The notes under the pieces were generated by a model, which was not told the origin of the DNA, searched no databases, and was given only the letters and a program-made list of their open reading frames with translations. From the NCBI RefSeq assembly GCF_037325665.1, contig NC_090253.1, forward strand, positions 10,436,185 through 10,500,184: a stretch of 64,000 bases of DNA, given 5' to 3'. The position numbers and the translations under genes were made by a program. Positions 55,201 through 64,000 of the stretch are shown here, one piece after another (positions within the stretch are counted from its first letter, which is position 1; every line of letters starts with the position of its first letter). Source of the stretch: Littorina saxatilis (lineage: Eukaryota > Mollusca > Gastropoda > Littorinimorpha > Littorinidae).

Positions 55201-56105
55201 AAATATGCTGTACAATATTTTGCCCTTGTTTTTGGACTGGGTTGTCAATTGCAGAGCGTAAGAATGAGCAGGGGTGGGACTTTTTCGCGGATTTCCGCGG
55301 ACACAACTTACGAATTCCGCTGGAGTGATCTATTTTTCCGTGTCCCATTTCATCACAGAATCTGTAACTTTTTGACTGAATGATATGGAGAGAAGTGAAG
55401 ATGGAACAGAACACTGGAGGCTTGAGAGTTAAATTGTGCTGACTTAAAACTCCTGATAACTAATGGTAATTTTGACATTAAATGCAAATTTGAATCATAC
55501 TATTGCCAGTATTGGATTATGGATACGATGGTTCATTACGTAAATATGCACCATTACAATGTTACCATTGTTGTGTGAAAGTGTGTTTGTTGTTTGGTTG
55601 GGGTTTGGGGTTGTTTTTTTGTTTTTTTTTGGGGGGGGGGGGAGGGGAGGGGAGTGAGAAGAATGTCTTTTTTACCTGATCCAAACGAGTTGAATGTTAG
55701 TCTCAGATTGCACAGATTCTAATGTACCATTTAAAAAAAAGGATTTCCTCTTTTTTTCAACACAAGGGAGTCCCACCCCTGATGAGTGTTTTTGTTCTTC
55801 TTGTACAACACGAAGAAAAACTCGGACAGTTTTTATCAAAATCAAATTCATGTTCACATGTCTTCTTCTTGTCGTTCGCTGTTAGATCGTCAGTCCGGAC
55901 TGCAGGGCGAAACGTGCTGTCCTCTCTGGGGCCGTATAGCTTCTTTTGTAGCGCTGTCTCCTGACATGGAGCCCGGCGCTGCACCTGCCTGGCGGGACTT
56001 CACAGGGCGAGCACCATCGCGTGCATTTCGGACTGTCGAAATTTCATTTTGCGTTTTTGCGTGGATCTGTGGTTGGTTAAGGTGCGCCTGTTGGCCCAGA
56101 TCCTC
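55201..56105. other. Unit C intron stretch without recognised genes
   Basis: Contains a G-rich run (about 55625-55655) and, from about 55880, GC-richer sequence. Several short overlapping frames, none with a domain. Confidence 0.4.
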
Positions 56106-56535
56106 CGACTTCAGCCCTTAGGTTTCTTTTGGGGTTACCCCGCCCTTAGTTCCTGGCTCAAAAACCTAACCCTGGGAACACATGGGGGATTTCTTACCGG
56201 GGTTCCCACCCCGGGGCTAGAGCTTTTAATGCGGCTCTTACCCGCATGGTGTAACCGTCATCGGACACGTAGGGCATTTATAGGGTAGTCAGTGCCATCT
56301 GCCAACCCATCCCGTCCTGGTAGAGACACCGCTAGTTGGTCCGGGACTGCTTATTCTATATTCGCAGCTGGGCCCCATATCTGGGGGCCGTTCCCTATCC
56401 GCCACCTGGGGACCCGCCGGGTTGAGGATAGTCACCCCCCTACTGAATTGGAAGTAGTCTGTTCCCGGATGTTCACATGTCAAAACCAATACATTCCGCC
56501 GGATATATTGCAATCTCAAATCTTTGAACCCTAAA
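56106..56535. mobile_element. Unidentified GC-rich insertion-like block
   Basis: GC-rich sequence (GGGGTTACCCCGCCC; TACCGGGGTTCCCACCCCGG, a hairpin) between AT-rich intron segments, absent from units A and B. From about 56540 the unit B-like sequence resumes (TATAGTGGAAGCC). It could be the untranslated part of a retroelement. No family is recognised. Confidence 0.35.
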
Positions 56536-56614
56536 GACCGCGGTATAGTGGAAGCCTACTGTATCTTGAAAAGTGATGTTGAAAAAAAGGACACAAGCAA
56601 ACAGCATGAGAAAG

Positions 56615-57993
56615 AAACAAGTCGCGTAAGGCGAAAATACAACATTTAGTCAAGTAGCTGTCGAACTCACAGAATGAAACTGAACGCAATGCAACGCAGC
56701 AAGACCGTATACTCGTAGCATCGTCAGTCCACTGCTCACGGCAAAGGCAATGAAATTGACAAGAAGAGCGGGGTAGTAGTTGCGCTGAGAATGATAGCAC
56801 GCTTTTCTGTACCTCTCTTCGTTTTAACTTTCTGAGCGTGTTTTTAATCCATATCATATCTATATGTTTTTGGAATCAGGAACCGACAAGGAATAAGGTG
56901 AAAGTGTTTTTAAATTGATTTCGACAAATTAATTTTGATAATAATTTTTATATATTTAATTTTTGAGTCACTTGAGAAAAAGTGACTCTATGTAATCGGT
57001 CAGTGTTAGTCTGTCCGGCCGGCCGGCCGTCCGGCCGTCCGTAGACACCACCTTAACGTTGGACTTTTCTCGGAAACTATCAAAGCGATCGGGCTCATAT
57101 TTTGTTTAGTCGTGACCTCCAATGACCTCTACACTTTAACGATGGTTTCGTTGACCTTTGACCTTTTTCAAGGTCACAGGTCAGCGTCAAAGGAAAAATT
57201 AGACATTTTATATCTTTGACAAAGTTCATCGGATGTGATTGAAACTTTGTAGGATTATTCTTTACATCAAAGTATTTACATCTGTAGCCTTTTACGAACG
57301 TTATCAGAAAAACAAGGAAGATAACTAGCCTTTTCTGTTCGGCAACACACAACTTAACGTTGGGCTTTTCTCGGAAACTATAAAAGTGACCGGGCTCAAA
57401 TTTTATGTGAACGTGACTCATTGTGTTGTGAATAGCAATTTCTTCCTGTCCATCTGATGCCTCATATAATATTCAGAACTGCGAAAGTGACTCGATCGAG
57501 CGTTTGCTCTTCTTGTTAATTCGAATATAACATATGTATATGTTTTTGAAATCAAGAAATGATGGAGAATAAGATGAACGTAAATTTGGATCGTTTTATA
57601 AAAAAAATATTTTTTTTACAATTTTCAGATTTTTAATGACCAAAGTCATTACATGTAATTAATTTTTAAGCCACCAAGCTGAAATGCAATACCGAAGTCC
57701 GGGCTTCGTCGAAGATTACTTGACCAAAATTTCAACCAATTTGGTTGAAAAATGACAGTGCCGCCTCAACTTTCACGAAAAGCCGGATATGACGTCATCA
57801 AAGACATTTATCAAAAACATGAAAAAAGATCTGAGGATATCATACCCAGGAACTCTCATGTCAAATTTCATAAAGATCGGTCCAGTAGTTTAGTCTGAAT
57901 CGCTCTACACACACACAGACACACACACATACACCACGACCCTCGTCTCGATTCCCCCCTCTATGTTAAAACATTTAGTCAAAACTTGACTAA
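56615..57993 (+). mobile_element. Dispersed repeat R1, nearly complete, with a nested GAGTCAC repeat
   Basis: Runs from AAGTCGCGTAAGGCGAAAAT to AAAACTTGACTAAATGT, with CACACA microsatellite and ACGACCCTCGTCTCG near the end. Matches 1-706 in opposite orientation. The nested element splits it at about 56960-57517. Confidence 0.8.
56960..57517 (+). mobile_element. GAGTCAC repeat (copy 3), nested in R1
   Basis: Same ends and interior as copies 1 and 2. The R1 copy at 1-706 shows the site without it, apart from a small loss around the junction. Confidence 0.88.
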
Positions 57994-59220
57994 ATGTAAA
58001 AAAGATCAACTATTTACAGAACATTGACGAGTGATTGCCAATATTTGAGACGAACGTGGTATGTTTGAGTTGGATGGGAAGATGTTGGTGGTACATATTT
58101 ATTTTGTTCAAAATTCTGAAGAAAACAGGAACAGAAAAAAGGCAATTTGGTTTGGAACAATATTGCTAAATTTGGAACAGGTCAAGTCGCGCAAAATAAA
58201 GATTGTAAATTGCAACTTGTGTCAGTGAAAAACGGTGCATAGAAGCCTGGGACAAGACTCTGAGCTCTGTCCAGTTGCCGATCGTACGTACCATCGCTAA
58301 TTTAGTGTGTATAAATATATTTGTTATCATTATCACGAGTTTTCATTCACAAGCACCTGGGAAATAAATCTCATGTTCCCCAGGCAATAAATCCCCGGTT
58401 ACCATAGTTGCAGGAAGCAGGTTATACACGGATAATCGAAAGCAAACCCAATAGAAACGCTCGGGGATTCTTCGGCTCTTTTCATTGGTGTTTCCCCAGA
58501 CCTAAACAGACGACAGTCGACACGACACTGCTTTGCAAAGTTCCAAAAACGAACTGGCAAACTGGCAAAAGTAAACAAAAACAAAACTACTTCATGAAAG
58601 GTCACGTTCATTCATCAAAAGCAAATGAAACCTAGCGATATATTTTGTCTTCTTACAGAGTCATGGAGTGCGTGTATCTGTGTTTCGATACACAGACGTT
58701 CGTGTTTCACGAACGTCAAGTGCAAGTAAAACGACCCCAGACACACACATTTTGACCCGTGCACAAGACTTTGTATCGATAAACGAAGCACAACTAAGAA
58801 ACAATAATAAAAGCAAAGAAAATAGCAACAAGATATGCAAACATCTAACAAAGCCGAGCAAGCAGAATGACAGGTCTATAATGAAAAACAAAGAGGTACT
58901 GAGTCGGAAACAAGATCGTGATTCTTTCCTTCGCTGCACGACACAAATCTTCTGTGACCTTTGACCAAACGTAGCTTCCACATTCGATCACTCAGCTTAA
59001 TATTTACAACAGAAAGCCGAGGGGGTGGAATACCGAGATGAACCTACAGAACTGTGCATCCTCAAACCTGACATATTCATCCCAACATTTAATGAACTCA
59101 AAAACACTGAAAGTTGCTTTCACACGCCAGCTTTGATTGCCAGTGGTTATCAAACCGGGACTCATGTGGTTATCAGCATGGAACCCGTGTTTCAAAGCAT
59201 GGCTCCCTGGGTTAATTGTG
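57994..59220 (+). other. Unit C intron, second part
   Basis: 58000-58320 matches unit A 8270-8510 and unit B 32580-32870 (CCAGTTGCCGATCGTACG). 58320-59220 is unique in this window. Frames at 58408-58981 have no recognised domain. Confidence 0.45.
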
Positions 59221-59341
59221 AGAAAATGAAAGTTTTACGCCCTCACGGCAAAGCCATTAGGGGCATGTTACACGGGAAAACCCGGCTTTGTATAAAAATA
59301 CAAAATAAAAATGGGGGGGGGGATGTAGACAGCTGGCTGCC

Positions 59342-59809
59342 TCCCGCAGTGGGGCACTGCGGTTATGAAATTAAAAGCCCCTCCTGTTTTTGGAACCGCA
59401 GGAGCTTTCTAGTTTGCTGTTAGGTAGATTTTTGGTTCCTCTTTCCTGTCATGCTCTCTTTTTCTTCATGAATTCTTTTCCTTTTTCTGCCTTCTTGCTC
59501 ATTCACCTGTATTTTTTCCAAAAATCTCTTCTCTTGCCGCTTGTCTCGCGATTCATGTATAGTTTAATCTGTTAGTGTTCTGATGTAAGTCCAGCAGTAG
59601 ATAGGTTAAGCCTATTTTAACATACTGGAAACTGGTAATCTTCCAGTAGGTATTAATTTAGTTTTACTAAAGCCTGCTGGGACACAAGTAATGGGTTAGT
59701 GCATTTGTAAACAGGAATCGCTTGACAAGTGGCCCCCTTCATCCCCCCCTTCCTCGTCCTGATATGGCTCTGCGTAGTCGGCTGGACGTTAAGCAACAAA
59801 TAAACAAAA
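59342..59809 (+). mobile_element. SINE family S3, nested, 11-bp duplication
   Basis: AGCTGGCTGCC occurs on both sides (59331-59341, 59810-59820). The sister LINE copy has the unoccupied site at about 19706 (ACAGCTGGCTGCCGGC). Body and AACAAATAAACAAA tail are complete and there is no tRNA head. Confidence 0.96.
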
Positions 59810-60667
59810 AGCTGGCTGCCGGCTGCTAGAGGAGACCTGAAATGGGCTAGGGACCGGGTTGGGTCGTCTTGGGTCAGTGCTGAAATGGTTACTTTTTTGG
59901 CTGTTGGCCGAACGGACACCCGGGCTTCATATTTTTGCATGCATGTATTCGTGTTTCCAAGGCCTGAGGCTTTCGCTGTGACCCTGGGATCCTTATCGTG
60001 CGCATGCGTGCACACGGGGGCGCTCGGACACCGAGGAGAGTCTGCACAAAGTTGACTCTGGGACACACATCCCGCGCCGAACTTGGGGGTTGAACCCACG
60101 CTGATAGTAACAACCGGTTTTAAAGCCAGCGCCTCTACCGACCGGGCAAACTCCCCTCCCCCCCCCAATTTGTTGGGGTCAAGAAGTTCCATGGAGGGCG
60201 GGGGGTATGGAGTACCACATAGTGTTTTGCTCAGAACATTCCCACCCAAGCAGAGCCGCGCTATGGGTACGCATTACCGTGAAGCTGGCAGTCAGTGCTA
60301 CCAAATGTCGTCTGTGTCTACCACTCGGTGGTGACTTAATGTGGGTCTATGTAAGCAGATGCCAGCGCAAGCAATCTGATGCAGAGTCAGGAGGCGGTTT
60401 GGTACAAGAGAACCTTAGAGGCCACAGCCTCGGCCGTCTAAGGGATCTGTGTGTCTGGAGGCACATTTGGTTTCTGAGGTTCAAGCGGAGCTGTTGCCTC
60501 TGCTCCCAAGTTCCCGTGTCTGGAGGCGTTTTTGGTATGGTAGCAAACCTGTAGGTTGGGGCCTCTGCCTTTCAGGATGCCAGGACTGCAAAATGTGTGT
60601 CTTGGGACACATTTAGCTTAAGATTCCAGAAGTGGATCTGTGCTGTGCTGGGTCTGCTGCAAGCACA

Positions 60668-61502
60668 CTAGAACCAGCTCGCAACAGTTGAGATGAACAA
60701 GTTGGTGACCAAGACCATCATCGGTTTCTCTCCGAGTGATGGGTGTGGGCGGAGAAAGTCTCCCAGACTGAGAGCATTCTCCCTTCTGTAGCGGATGAGA
60801 CTAGACATCTCTTCCTTGAGAGTGTCACAACCTTCAAACACGTGTGTGAGGTGTCCAGTCTTGCCACACTGACAGACTACCTTGTCCCAGTAGATGCGGC
60901 TGCTGACCGTGCGCAAGCGACGCAACAGGCTCATGGGTCTCGGGGGGAGTGGGAGGTGGTGCCCTTTCCTATTGTAGGGGAGGTGTATCCATCCTCTCTC
61001 TTCACATGTTTGTGACAGTGTCTGCTCTCTTTCCTCTCTTTTTAGCTTGGCTAGCAGCAGTTTGGCTTCCTGGCAGGAGAGCCGAATGTCTGTCACTGGC
61101 ATGGTTGACATAGCCGCTGCTTTTGCTGCTCTGTCCGCCATTTCATTTCCCCGGATTCCTGTGTGGGATGGCAGCCACATGAGGGAAAAGTCTGTTCCTT
61201 TTGTCATAATTTGGTGGGCTAAGAAATGAATTTCAGTTTGCATCTCTCCTCTGTTCTTGGTGCCATGTGCAAGTGCTTGCAACGAGGATTTTGAGTCCGT
61301 AAGGATGACCACCCCCAGGGGTGGGGTTGGCAGATCGTTTATCAGTGTGCAGGCCATGTAGATAGCAAATAACTCTGCAGAGAAGATGCTGATCCCCTTG
61401 TTTAGCTTGTATTTTCGTGTTATACCAAGTCCAGGAATCGACAAGGCACACCCAGCCTCCCCTGACTGCAGGATCGAACCATCTGTGAAGACCTGTAGGT
61501 GG
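60668..61502 (-). pseudogene. I-type LINE ORF2 fragment: RNase H and CCHC tail
   Basis: Homology enters at HLQVFTDGSILQSGEAG (61502 downward) and stays open to the stop at 60668. All four RNase H acidic residues are present (TDGS, SAELFA, TDSKSS, GNEMAD), followed by the basic linker and the CQCGKTGHLTHVFEGC knuckle. The reverse transcriptase is entirely missing, so the fragment is inert. It differs from copy 1 at few residues, for example GLGITRKYK for GLDITRKCK. Confidence 0.9.
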
Positions 61503-61984
61503 TGGGTTGATTGTGCACTTATTTTCTCATATGAAACAAAAGTCGATATGCCCCCCCTCGGACCGACAAAAAAGCTGGTCTGTCAACAACCCATCAAGCA
61601 TCTTATAACGCGTGAAAATTATTCATACTATCACTCTTTTGTGGTTTGTTTGTCTGTTATTTATCGGGCTTGCGAATTTTTAGCCAGCTTGTGACTTTTT
61701 TGGAGTTATTCGCCCGGCTGGTGAGTTAAATTTGTGAGATTTGGCCATCCCTGGTAATCACACACAATGTCTTGACGTAAAGTACACACAATGTCTTGAT
61801 GTAAAGTGCCCAAAACAGAAAGAATTCTCCCTCTCGCCGAGACTAATAAACTTCCATGCAGGCTTTTGACGTAATTAGTTCATGTGTGGGACCTGATGTG
61901 ACTGGTCAATGGCGTCTCTCTCCTTTCCGGAGGCAGTCCAAAAGTGATTCTTACAATAAAATTGCAGTTTTTGACTCTTTGCAT
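61503..61984 (+). other. Unit C intron, third part
   Basis: Resumes collinearity with unit A 8540-8990 (TATCGGGCTTGCGAATT; CATGCAGGCTTTTGACGT), including two copies of the 24-bp repeat at about 61758-61806. Confidence 0.7.
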
Positions 61985-62355
61985 ACCCCCCGCGGGTTAG
62001 GGGGAAGAATTTACCCGATGCTCCCCAGCATGTCGTAAGAGGCGACTAACGGATTCTGTTTCTCCTTTTACCCTTGTTAAGCGTTTCTTGTATAGAATAT
62101 AGTCAATGTTTGTAAAGATTTTAGTCAAGCAGTATGTAAGAAATGTTAAGTCCTTTGTACTGGAAACTTGCATTCTCCCAGTAAGGTCATATATTGTACT
62201 ACGTTGCAAGCCCCTGGAGCAATTTTTTGATTAGTGCTTTTGTGAACAAGAAACAATTAACAAGTGGCTCTATCCCATCTCCCCCCTTTCCCCATCGCGA
62301 TATAACCTTGAACGGTTGAAAACGACGTTAAACACCAAATAAAGAAAGAAAGAAA
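61985..62355 (+). mobile_element. SINE family S2, complete, with 12-bp duplication
   Basis: GACTCTTTGCAT flanks it (61973-61984, 62356-62367). Unit A shows the empty site at about 8976 (TTGACTCTTTGCAAAATC). It starts at the CCGCGGGTTAGGGGG head and ends in GAAA repeats. Confidence 0.95.
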
Positions 62356-62439
62356 GACTCTTTGCATGAAGTCAGTGAAACTTGGTATTTTTTCAAACGG
62401 ATATCTGCCTGAGGCATGACTGAAAGCCTTAGGGGCTCA

Positions 62440-63140
62440 ATGCACCTGGACATGGCAGGTCCAGTAACTGTCACACCCTTTCGTTTAAACACTCACCGCT
62501 TGAGAACATCCCAGGTGCCCTACGTAAAGAGCGAGCAATTTTGACAGAATTCATTTTGCGGATTGTCTGATCAGCCAATCGGACGGTGTGTTTTGGCACT
62601 GGATCTAACAGTTTTAAAATCTAAATAATAAATTGACAGCTTGTTACATAAACATTCTTACATCATAAAAGAATTTTTTTTTATCAAGACAAGATCAGTA
62701 CAATTCGAAGTTTTGAAAGTTTAAAAAAAGAAAAGCCCGGAAGCAGGGTCACGCAAGGTCGTGGTTCTCGTAGCAGACAACGGTTATGCCTATCGCCAGT
62801 TCCTCTGAACAGTCAAAAGCCATCGCTAGAATTCGTGTGAATTGCAGCCGTTTGTTGCGTTTAGATTCAGAGGTACATAATAACGTGCTATTGCAGATAA
62901 GCTTTCAGCAAGTCGCATTCAAATCACAAACTGACGACTACATTGTGGAAAAAAGGAAACTGGATCACACGGGTTCACGATGGCTCAGGGGTAAGATAAA
63001 CAACGCAAAAATGAATTCTTTTAAAATTGCTCGCTCTTTACGGAGGGCACCTAGGATGTTCTCAAGCGGTGAGTGTTGAATGAAAGGGTGTTTGTACTGT
63101 GTGTAAAAGTCTGACAGTGTCTGTGATAGTTTACGGGAGG
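62440..63140. mobile_element. Foldback element, unit C copy
   Basis: The arms (about 62460-62570 and 63000-63130) and centre match unit A 9075-9790. A 97-codon frame in the centre (62786-63079) is similar to that in unit A but diverges at its end by a frame change, so coding is doubtful. Confidence 0.7.
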
Positions 63141-63269
63141 CTTACTGTGCCTTTAACTGTCGTAAAAATCAACAGACTGCATTGCGAGTGCTGTACTCAG
63201 AAAGAGGCATTTTCCTTAGGAACAGAGTGGTAAGCAAAACTTAAAATAGCAACTGACTGCCAATTAAAT

Positions 63270-64000
63270 TACATATTCTTACTCCGAATCAAGCATTGAC
63301 ACAGTCTGAGATGCAACAGGTTTGAAATACGCTACCCCTCAAAACTTTAAGGGAAGCAAGTACCCACCAAAAAAGTGCTGCAATAGTGCGTTGGTAAGTG
63401 CGCTAGTCCATGGGGGTTATCTCCCCTCTGCTCTGTGTGACGTCACTACTGCTCCACAGCACGTGGTCTGGTCATTTTCAGTGAGAGCTCACGGTCGCAA
63501 ATATTTTCGCTCTGATGTGGCATTGTTTTGGCCGCCATCTTTGGTTTGTCAGTATGGCTGACAGTGACAAAGCTAAACGCTGTGCAAAAGCCGAGGTCAA
63601 GGGTAATTAAGGGCACTCCCAAGCCCAAGTCTTCTTCTAAGAAATTACCGGAGGTTGTTGTTGTTGTTTCAGACGTAGTTAATAGCACATCTTTTTCAGT
63701 CCCAATATCTTCGCCAAATGAACTAAGCGTCCCCATCGGGACTTCGTCTATTTTGCCCTCTGCTTCCCAACATGAGTCCAGTGCTCTTGTGGTGAATTTA
63801 ATTAGTTCTCTCATTCCAGAGATTCGTGACCTTGCATGTTCTTGCCGAGATGCAGAGGGCGACGCCGTCTACCAACTCCACTCTCCCCCCTGCTGTTGGG
63901 GATAGGAGTTCTCTAGCGTCTCTGAGGATGCCGGCGGCCATGATCCTTCCTCCGGTGCTCCGTCTCCTGCTTTCGGTTCCGCCAGTGCTGCTCGCACTTC
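63270..64000 (+). other. Coding-looking sequence at the window edge, unidentified
   Basis: Leaves the unit structure at about 63270. GC content rises and a possible protein start (ATGGCTGACAGTGACAAAGC at 63554) appears, followed by Pro/Lys/Ser-rich and Val/Ser-rich sequence. It is cut by the window end. It could be the start of a mobile element gene or of a host gene. No domain is visible. Confidence 0.3.

Larger units (their letters stand above)
59221..61502 (-). mobile_element. I-clade LINE (copy 2) with SINE-like 3' end, 13-bp duplication
   Basis: Closely similar to 19610-21390. Flanked by TGGGTTAATTGTG (59208-59220) and TGGGTTGATTGTG (61503-61515), one mismatch, so the LINE and the SINE-like 3' part were inserted together. 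Truncated at the start of RNase H. An S3 SINE was later inserted at 59342. Confidence 0.88.

Overview
The window is animal nuclear DNA, most likely from a mollusc and probably a gastropod. This is inferred from repeat style, not from a marker gene. There are no prokaryotic features: no operons and no ribosome binding sites. Coding sequence is sparse and has introns. The rest is tRNA-headed SINEs, truncated LINEs, Tc1/pogo DNA transposons, foldback elements, microsatellites and very long minisatellites. No LTR retroelement or viral copy was recognised.

The organising feature is a tandem segmental duplication of a C2H2 zinc-finger locus. Three paralogous units start at about 2990/5236 (unit A), 25051 (unit B) and 44290 (unit C), roughly 20 kb apart. 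Each unit carries, in the same order: a hairpin/palindrome block, an old tRNA-type SINE, a strong splice-donor-like site (7231, 27358, 48406), a 41-bp minisatellite, a 34-bp minisatellite, a 26-bp minisatellite and a TATA-like site. In B and C a short coding exon follows (32011-32131 and 52129-52249), then an intron with a foldback element. In A and B a large exon follows, encoding a 21-residue tandem repeat and then C2H2 fingers (12476-15859 and 34775-36657).

Unit B holds the only complete-looking gene: 40 codons in the first coding exon plus a 628-codon second exon, joined in phase 1. Unit A lacks the first coding exon and its large exon is damaged, so it is called a pseudogene. Unit C has the first coding exon, identical in protein to B, but its zinc-finger exon, if present, lies beyond the window.

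Interspersed elements are: two Tc1-like elements with DD34E transposases interrupted by stops (3137-4658; 22832-24464); two copies of an I-clade LINE with RNase H (19610-22545; 59221-61502); CR1/L2/Rex-like LINE pieces (745-1520; 39716-41540); at least five SINE families, many with clean target-site duplications; a 1.8-kb foldback element with a 9-bp duplication (45353-47154) containing a TTAA-flanked MITE; and a short pogo-like element (41694-42562). The pogo-like element keeps one intact 126-residue frame joining a pogo/CENP-B DNA-binding domain to a PCNA-interaction (PIP) box.

The observations most worth following are the pogo-derived mini-protein, the zinc-finger protein with an array of SUMO-consensus motifs, the reciprocal expansion of three different minisatellites in three paralogous introns, the foldback element with its paralogous empty site, and an inverted block between unit A and units B/C.
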